Source of the DNA: an uncultured Erysipelotrichaceae bacterium
GTDB taxonomy: Bacteria; Bacillota_I; Bacilli_A; RFN20; CAG-826
Assembly: GCA_947166565.1 (NCBI GenBank)
Contig: CAMVEL010000006.1
Span: forward strand, 21,356-85,355
Length of the DNA stretch: 64,000 nt
Direction of reading: 5' to 3'
Of the stretch, positions 51,901 through 59,440 are shown piece by piece; position 1 is the stretch's first letter; the number at the start of each line of letters is the position of its first letter. Made by a program: the position numbers and the translations under genes. Below the pieces are notes generated by a model. It was not told where the DNA came from, did no database searches, and saw nothing but the letters and a program-made list of their open reading frames with translations.

Positions 51901-52887
51901 TTATTCGGGTTTGTTTTCGCTAGAAGAATTATCTTCTTCCTTGTTTTCGATAGTGGGGGTTTCCTTCTTTTCCTCTTCTTTTTGTTCGATCTTGGCGGGT
52001 TCCTCGCCAGTATTTATCTCGCCCGCCTTGACTTCGTTATAGTAGTTGACGATAACACTGGTGATGGAGGCCGTGACGATAATTCCGTATAAACCTAAGA
52101 TCACCGTTAGGAAACGCCCGATTATCGTTTTGGCCGTAATATCGCCAAAACCGATCGTGGTGATGACGGCGAAGGAATACCAAAGCCCGTCCCCAAAGGA
52201 AGTCATGCCCTCTTCCATGACCGAGAAATAGAAAGAGCAGGATATGAAGAGGATGACCATGCCAAAGAGGATTTCGATGACATAGGTCTTACGGATGATT
52301 TTGATAAGCCCTTTGAGTTGGATCTTCGAAAAGGCAAAGGCCAAAACCTCAAACATAGAGATAATTATTATGATGAGCATCAAGACAAGGAAGGCCCCAC
52401 CGTCTAAATTGGGATCTTTCTCAAAAACCAATGATATGAATGTGAATATCAGCAAAGCGCCGACGATGATGAGCAAGCCATTCCCGACGATGCTTCCGGC
52501 ATTATGCTTTTCGATGATAAGGCAGACGCGGTTAGCGATGATGCAGCCGATATAGACGAAGGCCAAGATCAAAGTGAGGATTTTGAAATCCTTTATGACC
52601 CAGCAAAGAATCGAGGCAACAAGGAAAAGCCCAGAAAAAACGAGGTTCCTAATGAAGGGGAACATCTTTTTTTCGTCCGCAAGAAAACGGAAGTTGATGG
52701 CAAGGAATAACCTTGAGGCGGCAAGGGAAAGGAAAGTCAGGAACAAATAGATGCCAAGGGTGCCGGGATCCCCAGCCATGAAGGCGACGCTTAAAAGGGC
52801 GAAAACCAAAATGAGGGTGGTGATGATTCCGAAAATCCCGGAATGAATTAACCTCATATCATCTTTTTTGATTTCCTTAGCGCCCAT
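51901..52887 (-). CDS. Two-pore-domain-type potassium channel protein (6-TM)
   Basis: 328 residues. About six hydrophobic helices (about 15-36, 40-58, 70-92, 97-115, 130-165 and 190-215) precede a pore: LWYSFAVITTIGFGDITAKT holds the selectivity filter TIGFGD near residue 242, followed by the inner helix FLTVILGLYGIIVTASITSV. The C-terminal tail is short and Glu/Lys-rich with no RCK/TrkA-N domain, so gating is unlikely to be by nucleotide or calcium binding. AGGAAG precedes the ATG. It converges with the flavodoxin gene, 3 bases apart. Confidence 0.88.
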   Translation of the reverse strand: MGAKEIKKDDMRLIHSGIFGIITTLILVFALLSVAFMAGDPGTLGIYLFLTFLSLAASRLFLAINFRFLADEKKMFPFIRNLVFSGLFLVASILCWVIKDFKILTLILAFVYIGCIIANRVCLIIEKHNAGSIVGNGLLIIVGALLIFTFISLVFEKDPNLDGGAFLVLMLIIIIISMFEVLAFAFSKIQLKGLIKIIRKTYVIEILFGMVILFISCSFYFSVMEEGMTSFGDGLWYSFAVITTIGFGDITAKTIIGRFLTVILGLYGIIVTASITSVIVNYYNEVKAGEINTGEEPAKIEQKEEEKKETPTIENKEEDNSSSENKPE

Positions 52888-53110
52888 AGAATACTTCCTA
52901 ACAAGTTGAGATATAGTATTTGTTTTTATTGCTAAAAGTCAATAAGCCCCCTCCGATGATTTTCACTGGGCTAAAAATATAGGCATTAAGACATTTTATA
53001 CAAGGTTTCTTTTGGAATAGTGGGGCTACTAGGATGTTGACGGCCGTGACCTTCACTTCTAAGATTAGGCGAAAGAACCCTTAGGTTAATTGTTTGTTAA
53101 GGAGATCTCT

Positions 53111-53572
53111 ATGGATTCTAATAAAGGAAAACGAGTCTATTTCGCTTGCCCGATGTTCGCGGCCATGGAAAAGGAATATGGCCTTAAGCTAGCATCCATC
53201 CTCACTAGATACGGATATGACGTCTTCGTTCCTTTCCGCGACGGCTATGAAGCGGCCCAGTTCGAAGGCAAAACCGAGGAGCAGCTCGTGGAGATGATCT
53301 TCGAAAAGGATCTCGAGGAAGTCAAAAAGGCGGACATCGTTTTCTTCCTTCTTGATGGCAGAGCCCCCGATGAAGGAGGATGCGTCGAACTTGGAATGGC
53401 CTATGCCTATAACAAGCGTTGCTATGGCTTCAAAACCGATACCCGCACCGTGGAAATGAGCCTCGACCTCAACCCAATGATCACGGGCTGTATGAAGAAG
53501 ATCTTCAAGAACATCGATGGCGATGTCGCTATCGCTGAACTCGAGGATTACCTTTCCAAAAACGAGTTATAA
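53111..53572 (+). CDS. Nucleoside 2-deoxyribosyltransferase family protein
   Basis: 153 residues from ATG 53111 with AAGGAG 6 bases upstream; a TTG at 53090 is not used. VYFACPMFAAMEKEYGLKLA at the start and the active-site region FFLLDGRAPDEGGCVELGMAYAYNKRCYG (D-x-R-x-x-D-x-G-x-x-x-E-x-G; the Glu is the nucleophile) identify the PF05014 family. Such enzymes exchange or hydrolyse bases of 2'-deoxynucleosides or 5'-monophosphates in salvage. Single-gene unit with its own terminator. Confidence 0.92.
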   Translation: MDSNKGKRVYFACPMFAAMEKEYGLKLASILTRYGYDVFVPFRDGYEAAQFEGKTEEQLVEMIFEKDLEEVKKADIVFFLLDGRAPDEGGCVELGMAYAYNKRCYGFKTDTRTVEMSLDLNPMITGCMKKIFKNIDGDVAIAELEDYLSKNEL

Positions 53573-53586
53573 TCCAAAATATGAGG

Positions 53587-53620
53587 AAACGTTGTTTGTT
53601 TTTGACAAGCGACGTTTTTT
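53587..53620 (+). terminator. Terminator of the deoxyribosyltransferase gene
   Basis: AAACGTTGTTTGT pairs with ACAAGCGACGTTT (two G-U pairs on the plus strand) around TTTTG and ends in TTTTTT. Confidence 0.88.
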
Positions 53621-53776
53621 GTTTCCCCTTCTAAGCAGGGTTTTTGTTTGTCTTTTGCTTACTCTCCTCTATCATTTGCTTTTCTAATTGAAACGAGTCT
53701 TTTGCCTTGAATCGAATGAATCTTTCTTTTCTAGAGGTGCTATAATCTCATGCTATTTCAAAAAGGGGGGTAAACG

Positions 53777-54898
53777 ATGTTTAACGTTTCTGATATCTCG
53801 CGCGACCAATGCCAACTTTATGGTAAACAAGCCAACCTAGGATACGACTGGTGGTGGCATTCATTTACGGCTTATGAAGAAGGCAGCGATGCGCCACGTC
53901 CTTTCTTCATCGAATTCTTCTTATGCAATCCCGCCCTCGGAGGTGAAGAACCCATCTTTGGTCAAAGCAAAGAGAACCAAGAAAAAGGGATTCGCCCATC
54001 CTATTTGATGGTCAATGTCGGCACTTGGGGAAAAGACGCCAGGCAACTTCATCGTTTCTTCGGCTGGAAGAAGATCCAAGTCGATTATGGCTGTCCCTTT
54101 TCCATCAAGGCCGAGGATTGTTATTTGGATGAAACGAAAACCCATGGACATGTCCACGTCGAAAAGCAAGACGCCGATGCCCACCCCGAGTGGATGAGCC
54201 AAGACGGAGATATCGCTTGGGATCTATCCATCGATAAAAGAATCGCCTTCAATGTTGGCTATGGAGCAAACAAACCGTCGCGGAAAGAACAACTCTTCGA
54301 GATGTTTTGGCACGCCGAAGGCATGAAAACCGATTTCGAAGGTTGGATAGAATATAATGGGAAGCGCTATAACGTCCGGAAGCAAGATTGCTATGGCTAT
54401 GCCGATAAAAACTGGGGTAAGGATTTCACCTCCCCATGGGTTTGGCTTTCTTCGAACCACCTAATCAGCAAAACTAGCGGCAAGAGGCTGGAGAACTCCG
54501 TCTTCGATATCGGCGGCGGCAGACCGAAGGTTGGCCGCCTTGCATTACAAGGCCAACTCCTTAGCGCCTTCTATTACGAAGGGAAATGCTACGAATTTAA
54601 TTTTTCGAAGTTCTGGCACCGCGTGAAAACGAAATTCGAATGCAAAGAGACCGCTACCCAAATTCTTTGGCACGTAGAACAAAGAACATGGAATTATGCC
54701 ATGGTAAGCGACTTCAGTTGCGAAAAGGAAGATATGCTTCTCATCCAATACGAAGCCCCCAATGGCACAAAACGCCATAACCGCCTCTGGAATGGAGGAA
54801 ACGGCAAAGGCGTGGTGAAACTATATCACCATAAGAAGCTCATTGATGAAATCGAAGCCCATAACGTCGGATGCGAATATGGCGAATATGACCATTAA
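53777..54898 (+). CDS. Tocopherol cyclase-like (lipocalin-type) protein
   Basis: 373 residues with AAAGGGGGG before the ATG and a TATAAT at 53741. It lacks a signal peptide. The N-terminal YDWWWHSFTAYEEGSDAPRP and the later CYGYADKNWGKDFTSPWVWLSSNHL are the hallmark segments of the PF14249-type tocopherol cyclase family, double beta-barrel lipocalin-like proteins; a second barrel carries LQGQLLSAFYYEGKCYEF and the end GNGKGVVKLYHH. Plant members cyclise prenylquinols, but members in anaerobic Bacillota have no assigned reaction, perhaps on lipids or glycolipids. Function here is unknown. Confidence 0.75.
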   Translation: MFNVSDISRDQCQLYGKQANLGYDWWWHSFTAYEEGSDAPRPFFIEFFLCNPALGGEEPIFGQSKENQEKGIRPSYLMVNVGTWGKDARQLHRFFGWKKIQVDYGCPFSIKAEDCYLDETKTHGHVHVEKQDADAHPEWMSQDGDIAWDLSIDKRIAFNVGYGANKPSRKEQLFEMFWHAEGMKTDFEGWIEYNGKRYNVRKQDCYGYADKNWGKDFTSPWVWLSSNHLISKTSGKRLENSVFDIGGGRPKVGRLALQGQLLSAFYYEGKCYEFNFSKFWHRVKTKFECKETATQILWHVEQRTWNYAMVSDFSCEKEDMLLIQYEAPNGTKRHNRLWNGGNGKGVVKLYHHKKLIDEIEAHNVGCEYGEYDH

Positions 54899-55090
54899 GT
54901 ATATCGCTCAATGCCTGTCCCCAATATTGGTATATGACGATTACCGCCTATGGCAAACGCATCGAACCGGGCGTGCCTAATCTAGACAAAGCCAGCAAAA
55001 AAAGGCCAAAACGGGTACATAAGTGGTACAGGAGCACATCTCCCGTTCCACCTTCTACCGCTCCCTAAGCGATTTCCGCTGTTATTTGAT
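54899..55090 (+). pseudogene. Degraded coding-like stretch after the tocopherol-cyclase-like gene
   Basis: Host-like codons continue in broken frames: one frame reads AYGKRIEPGVPNLDKASKK then RPKRVHKWYRST, and a neighbouring frame reads HISRSTFYRSLSDFRCYLMD to TAA near 55090. The join near 55030 looks like a frameshift. No start codon with a binding site and no recognised family. Confidence 0.3.
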
Positions 55091-55093
55091 GGA

Positions 55094-55780
55094 TTAAAGC
55101 CGCCTCAAAGGCCTAACGGCAAATTGACAAACAATCAAAGCAACATAAAGAATTCCAGCAAACAAACCAGTGATTGCCCAATAGGTGGGATAACACAGCA
55201 TCGATCCTAAAATGGCAGATGGTATAAAGATGTTGAAGATCCTTATCGTAACGTCAATTGCTTTGTTCCTAGTCAAAATAAGGACGATTAATAAAACTAA
55301 TACGGTTACAATGGCCAAAAATGCTATCAGGGCAAAGACGTTTGCCATGGGTTGGCCATTGATCCTAAATTTAAAGAAGGCCAATTCAAAATAACTAACA
55401 TTAGCGTAATAGGTGTAATAGTAATCGCCGCCGATTGGCACCCTAAACCACGGCAGGAAGAACAAAATCAACACCAAAACATGGACGCTGATGCAGGTAA
55501 TGATAAATGGTAATCTTTTTTTGGCTGTTGCTTTTACGTCCGTTTGTTCGCTGAGCAAATTTGCATTATCAGGAGCATCGTTATTATCTGCGTTAAGAAG
55601 ATAATCGATGGTGCAGTGATATAGTTTTGATAACGTCAGCAGCTTTTCGGTTTCTGGAAAAGCCGCGTCGCTTTCCCACTTTGAAATGGATTGGCGGGAC
55701 ACTTTCATGATGTCCGCCAATTCTTCTTGCGTATAGTTGTGGTCCTTTCTTAATTTCTGTAATTTTTCACCTGTTGTCAT
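55094..55780 (-). CDS. XRE-family regulator with C-terminal transmembrane domain
   Basis: 228 residues from ATG 55780, which has GGAGGAG 9 bases upstream; the ATG at 55798 overlaps that site. The helix-turn-helix (about 1-60: GEKLQKLRKDHNYTQEELADIMKVS RQSISKWESDAAFPETEKL in two parts) is the common Bacillota type. After a linker, four hydrophobic segments follow (about 88-112, 125-140, 148-175 and 190-225). Such membrane-tethered XRE proteins often regulate neighbouring transport or stress genes; no partner gene is adjacent here. Confidence 0.88.
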   Translation of the reverse strand: MTTGEKLQKLRKDHNYTQEELADIMKVSRQSISKWESDAAFPETEKLLTLSKLYHCTIDYLLNADNNDAPDNANLLSEQTDVKATAKKRLPFIITCISVHVLVLILFFLPWFRVPIGGDYYYTYYANVSYFELAFFKFRINGQPMANVFALIAFLAIVTVLVLLIVLILTRNKAIDVTIRIFNIFIPSAILGSMLCYPTYWAITGLFAGILYVALIVCQFAVRPLRRL

Positions 55781-55917
55781 ACTTTTTTTCTCCTCCATAT
55801 TATATTGCAACGCAATTTTAGCCAAAGGGATAGTTTGCACTCCACCAATTTCAGGTTGTTGCTATGTAAACTTCAAGTTGCAATTTAAAAAAGTGCGCAA
55901 ATGCCACCTGAAACAGA

Positions 55918-55932
55918 AATGGTGGCGGAGGG
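55918..55932 (+). repeat. tRNA-Met 3'-end repeat, copy 4 (one mismatch)
   Basis: AATGGTGGCGGAGGG matches AATGGTGGCTGAGGG of the tRNA-Met 3' end (61484-61498) at 14 of 15 bases. It forms a short hairpin with GCCACC at 55903. Left limit of the accessory segment. Confidence 0.6.
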
Positions 55933-55961
55933 GGGTCAAATGGACTTTGTTAACATTCCCT

Positions 55962-56200
55962 TGACACCAACACAATCCCAAGATGAAAAGCATCAAAGGC
56001 CTTTCTGCGCGTTTTTGGGACCAGGTCATCATTGATGGGCTCCTTGGCAACAATGACCGGAATAATGGCAACTGGGGCATTATCGTTGGCCCCAAATCCC
56101 TTAGGATCGCTCCCGTGTTTGATAATGGCGCATCCTTTTATCCGAAAAAGAGCGAAGATTCCATTAAGAAAGCTTCATCCGTACATTTTGCCCTAAAAAT
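55962..56200 (+). pseudogene. HipA-like kinase C-terminal fragment
   Basis: An open stretch after a TGA near 55959 reads MKSIKGLSARFWDQVIIDGL then LGNNDRNNGNWGIIV and LRIAPVFDNGASFYPKK. N-x-DRH-like plus N, then the DFG-like APVFDNGAS, are the catalytic and metal-binding motifs of HipA/CtkA-type Ser/Thr kinases. The ~250-residue N-terminal part and the end are missing, so this is a remnant. It lies convergent to the Fic gene. Confidence 0.7.
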
Positions 56201-56231
56201 TTGGGGTGTATTCACCTTAAGTGATACACCA

Positions 56232-57086
56232 CTATTCAACTTCTTCATAATAGTAAGACGTATCAATTCCCTTCAGGAATAATTCCCTATTATCGATTTC
56301 GTCAGTTAAAGCGTCTTTTAATAATTCTTTAATTTTCACATCAGAATTAGGACTCAGCATCATTGCGTCGAAATAATCTTTTTTGTCAATCTTAGACCAA
56401 TCAATGCACTTTTTAAGTTCTTGAATAAAGATTAAGTCAAGCCAAATCCTTGTTGCACGTCCATTTCCTTCCATAAATGGATGAGCGATATTCATCTCTA
56501 CATATTTTTCCACTATTTCATCAAATGTGGATTGAGGCATTTTATCAATTTGTAATAAGGTTTGAGGTAAAAAATCACCATTGGCAAATATAAATCCACC
56601 TTTAGAGATTGTTTTTGTTCTTATTCTCCCTGCAAAAGCATATAATCCTTCAAATAAATATGCATGGATCTTTTGAAGAGAAATAGTTTTTCCAACTTCG
56701 TCTTCGCTAATCAAATCAGTTTTATAAAGCTGATATGCTTTTCTTTTGCTTTGTTCATCTATTGGATCGAGCATTCCCGTTATCCAATCCAATACTTGCT
56801 TTTTGTATTTGGATGGAATGATGGTTAAAAGTAATCTAACACCACTCTCATTTATGACATCAGAAACATATTTTTTTCCATCATCTGCATATAATTTCAG
56901 TTGTCCACAAAAAGGAGACAACTCTGGATTTCTCGCCTTAACATTATTCCAATATCTTCTTGGTGAATTCGGTTCTATGAGAATATTGATAAAATCAACC
57001 GCGGAATACCACCACATCGATTGTTCATTATCCCAAACCGCTCTAACTTCTTTCTTATTAAAATATCTAATTGAGTGTTTTATCAT
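56232..57086 (-). CDS. Fic-domain protein with BRO-N-like DNA-binding N-terminus
   Basis: 284 residues from ATG 57086. Residues 1-110 (IRYFNKKEVRAVWDNEQSMWWYSAVDFINIL, quoted in part; RYWNNVKARNPEL; SGVRLLLTIIPSKYKKQVLDWI) resemble the BRO-N/RhuM-type domain. Residues 130-284 are a Fic domain with LFEGLYAFAGRIRT and the active-site loop HPFMEGNGRATRIW near residue 193 (HPFxxGNGR intact). Fic enzymes AMPylate target proteins. The promoter TATAAT (57098-57093) ends 6 bases before the ATG, so the mRNA is probably leaderless. Two matching dyads, one over the promoter and one in the coding region, suggest autoregulation. AT-rich and foreign-looking. Confidence 0.88.
   Translation of the reverse strand: MIKHSIRYFNKKEVRAVWDNEQSMWWYSAVDFINILIEPNSPRRYWNNVKARNPELSPFCGQLKLYADDGKKYVSDVINESGVRLLLTIIPSKYKKQVLDWITGMLDPIDEQSKRKAYQLYKTDLISEDEVGKTISLQKIHAYLFEGLYAFAGRIRTKTISKGGFIFANGDFLPQTLLQIDKMPQSTFDEIVEKYVEMNIAHPFMEGNGRATRIWLDLIFIQELKKCIDWSKIDKKDYFDAMMLSPNSDVKIKELLKDALTDEIDNRELFLKGIDTSYYYEEVE
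56897..56924. promoter_or_regulatory. Second copy of the 28-bp dyad, inside the fic coding sequence
   Basis: TCAGTTGTCCACAAA then AAGGA then GACAACTC: GTTGTC and GACAAC are the arms. 25 of 28 bases equal the copy at 57109. The protein-coding sense (CGQLK) is retained. Confidence 0.7.
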
Positions 57087-57092
57087 ATTGCT

Positions 57093-57122
57093 ATTATACC
57101 ATTGATATTCAGTTGTCCACAA
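57093..57122 (-). promoter_or_regulatory. Promoter of the fic gene
   Basis: TATAAT at 57098-57093 and TTGTGG at 57122-57117, spacer 18. The -35 lies within the dyad at 57109-57136. Transcription should begin at or next to the A of the ATG. Confidence 0.65.
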
Positions 57123-57136
57123 ATTGAAGACAACTC
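57109..57136. promoter_or_regulatory. 28-bp dyad over the fic promoter
   Basis: TCAGTTGTCCACAAA then TTGAA then GACAACTC, arms GTTGTC and GACAAC. It covers the -35 box of fic; its twin lies 212 bp downstream in the gene, about 20 helical turns away. Confidence 0.7.
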
Positions 57137-57165
57137 ATCGAAATTCATAATAAAAATTTTTTTAT

Positions 57166-57197
57166 AATAAAAGCCGGAATCTATGTTCAATTCCGGC
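57166..57197 (-). terminator. Terminator following the tRNA-end repeat at 57208
   Basis: Minus strand GCCGGAAT...ATTCCGGC followed by TTTTATTATAA. It ends the lipoprotein transcript and is part of the repeated tRNA-tail-plus-terminator unit. Confidence 0.8.
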
Positions 57198-57207
57198 ATA
57201 CTGTACG

Positions 57208-57222
57208 AATGGTGGCTGAGGG
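57208..57222 (+). repeat. tRNA-Met 3'-end repeat, copy 3
   Basis: AATGGTGGCTGAGGG is identical to 61484-61498, the discriminator-CCA and acceptor end of tRNA-Met read on the opposite strand. It lies just after the lipoprotein stop codon. Confidence 0.75.
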
Positions 57223-57230
57223 GGCTGTGA

Positions 57231-59015
57231 TTATTGTTCGCTTCCGTGAAGATGATCGAAAGAAATGCCGTTTACGACTTGATAGGCGGCGTATTTCCCA
57301 TCCTCTGTATGGACGTGGAATATGGTGGAAGACTCAAAAATAATGTATCCCAAGCTATTATCGATCTTATAGATGTTGTATGAGTTGCTTTCTTCTGTAA
57401 ATTCCACTTCCCCTAAATCTATGAAAATCATATCTTTCAATTGATTGAGATTGGCAAAATCGCTGGTGGCGTCGCTTCCGCTAGCCATATCTGTGACTTT
57501 CATGCCGAATAATGCGTGCGACATAAAGCTGTTGCCATATGGCAAGCCAAAAGAGGGGAGGCTGACGTTAACCGTAGCGTATTCGTCGCCGACCATTAGC
57601 CAGCCATCCACGTTTGTGTTGATGGTGTATGTTTGCTCGCCGGTGACAATGGTAAGGCTTTTCGAGCCGGTGCCATCCCTTAAGTCCGGATTATTGAACA
57701 AAATTTTCGTCGAGTTTAAATATTGATAAACACGATGGAATTCTGAAGTGGCTACACTGTAATAATATTCGTCGAAAATATCCAAGCGCGGCATAATCGA
57801 TCCGCGGGTTATGCCGGATATGACCATCGTTATATCTTCTTCTTTTAAATCTTTTATCCACGAATAATAATCTTCCAAATCGATGCTTTCTTTGCGCTCG
57901 CTCGGATCATAGGAATAAAAGGCCAGGATGTTTAAGGAATTGTAACTAGCGGGGTTTATACCATAGATCCTTGTTCCCACCGAATAGTTGGTTACATAAT
58001 CGAACGTCCCATCACGGTTGATGCAGTTGGTCGTCAAAAAACTGCCGTGGGTTATGGAGGAATCCAACAATCTCAAACTCTTTCCACCGCCCGGATTCTC
58101 GGCCACTTCAAATTCAAAAATACGGCCATGTGTGACTTTAACGCCCACTATTTCTCCATCTAAAGCTACAGTAGCTGGATAGGTTTCTCTAATTAACCAT
58201 TCGCCTTTATAACTAACTTCAACATAATCGCCAGCGGCTAAATAATCGATGCCGTAATCCCTGTAATCAAAGGGGAGCATCATGTCACCGAATAACAATG
58301 TTGCTTTGCCTTGCTCATGTAGGCCGTAATCAACGTTGATGTCTCTAGCGATTGTTTTTGTTTCGCCTGGGTCGACGATTGAGGAAGAGGAATCGCTGTT
58401 GCTGTTATGATTGTCCGATGAAGAGGCATTGCTGCTGCCGTTATTGGGATAGTTTTTCCAAGAAACGGAGATCACGCCATCAGTGTCGACCGTGAAACGA
58501 CCTGTCCTGGTTTCTTCGCCGGGCTTCATATTTAATGTTTCTTTGACGCACAATTGGTCCAAGTCATCCAAAAACAAGTAATAATCATTGGCTTGGTCTG
58601 GATAGCCGACGCGATGATTCAATTGGAAAATGATTTTGCCGTTATGGTAATCATAAATATCGATCCGCTCATCGATGATTCCCGAACCGACGGAGAAGCC
58701 GATGCAGAGCTCGCGATATCCATCGTTATTGAAATCGGCGGCGTACAAAGAAAACATTCCGTAGTGGATCACTTCCTCGTTTGCCTTTAATTCGCTTGTG
58801 CTTTTGTCATATTTGAAAGTGACGTCAGGATATTCAGACAATGAAACCCCATCTTTTGCTTTGTCGAAGCAATCCTCTCCGTCAACCCAATAATCAAACA
58901 GCTTTATGCCTTTTATAGAGGAGGCATGCCATAAGGAATTGACGTTATCGAGATGGCAACCGGCAAGAGAAAAAGAAGCGATGAATAACGGAACGAGAAT
59001 CTTCAATAGTTTCAT
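57231..59015 (-). CDS. Lipoprotein with FG-GAP-like segment, unknown function
   Basis: 594 residues; GAGGAAAAGG precedes the ATG. Signal peptide with lipobox FSLAGCHL (Cys about 20). Residues 80-130 hold LYAADFNNDGYRELCIGFS and IDIYDYHNGKIIFQLNHR, an FG-GAP/VCBS-like calcium-binding repeat. A Ser/Asn-rich linker (about 195-215) leads to a beta-rich C-terminal region with no recognised domain. The whole gene fits between two tRNA-end repeats as the only cargo of that island. Confidence 0.7.
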   Translation of the reverse strand: MKLLKILVPLFIASFSLAGCHLDNVNSLWHASSIKGIKLFDYWVDGEDCFDKAKDGVSLSEYPDVTFKYDKSTSELKANEEVIHYGMFSLYAADFNNDGYRELCIGFSVGSGIIDERIDIYDYHNGKIIFQLNHRVGYPDQANDYYLFLDDLDQLCVKETLNMKPGEETRTGRFTVDTDGVISVSWKNYPNNGSSNASSSDNHNSNSDSSSSIVDPGETKTIARDINVDYGLHEQGKATLLFGDMMLPFDYRDYGIDYLAAGDYVEVSYKGEWLIRETYPATVALDGEIVGVKVTHGRIFEFEVAENPGGGKSLRLLDSSITHGSFLTTNCINRDGTFDYVTNYSVGTRIYGINPASYNSLNILAFYSYDPSERKESIDLEDYYSWIKDLKEEDITMVISGITRGSIMPRLDIFDEYYYSVATSEFHRVYQYLNSTKILFNNPDLRDGTGSKSLTIVTGEQTYTINTNVDGWLMVGDEYATVNVSLPSFGLPYGNSFMSHALFGMKVTDMASGSDATSDFANLNQLKDMIFIDLGEVEFTEESNSYNIYKIDNSLGYIIFESSTIFHVHTEDGKYAAYQVVNGISFDHLHGSEQ

Positions 59016-59315
59016 GCCTTTTCCTCGTGCAATTATTTTACCGCATTCTATCTATGGGATGCCACTCTCAGAAAAGTATGCAATCCGATGGCTTGAATAA
59101 TGCAACGGTTCTACTTGATTTTGCTTTGGAAGAGCCAGTCGGGAAAGCCTATAATATGGCCAACGATATAGAAGTCGGTTCCATTTGTTCTTTGAAAACC
59201 CGGTAAAGTGTTGAGCTCGATCGTTTATGGCGCCGGAGTTGCATCCTCAGCAACCATAAAACTACGACAACCAAATTTGTTGTCCGACTGTTGTCCGCTG
59301 ACGCCCAATATTTAT

Positions 59316-59350
59316 CAAAAAATCCCGATGCCATCTAAGGAAATCGGGAT
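59316..59350 (-). terminator. Terminator following the tRNA-end repeat at 59362
   Basis: Minus strand ATCCCGAT...ATCGGGAT followed by TTTTTTGAT. Confidence 0.82.
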
Positions 59351-59361
59351 AAATTGACGAA

Positions 59362-59375
59362 TTGGTGGCTGAGGG
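59362..59375 (+). repeat. tRNA-Met 3'-end repeat, copy 2
   Basis: TTGGTGGCTGAGGG matches 13 bases of the tRNA-Met 3' end (TGGTGGCTGAGGG). Confidence 0.7.
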
Positions 59376-59398
59376 GGATTAAAAACTTTGATACTTTC

Positions 59399-59435
59399 TC
59401 CTCCAAATTGGTGAAATTCCGATGGATTTGGAGGA
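59399..59435. repeat. 37-bp dyad flanking the ATPase gene, downstream copy
   Basis: TCCTCCAAAT (59399-59408), 17 bases, ATTTGGAGGA (59426-59435). Same arms and spacing as the upstream copy at 60868. No T tract, so not an ordinary terminator. Confidence 0.75.
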
Positions 59436-59440
59436 TTAAC

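Larger units (their letters stand above)
59016..59440. other. Gap between lipoprotein and ATPase genes
   Basis: No convincing gene. It holds the lipoprotein promoter region, a direct repeat TGTTGTCCG near 59278-59298, a terminator, the tRNA-end repeat at 59362 and a 37-bp dyad at 59399. Confidence 0.6.
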
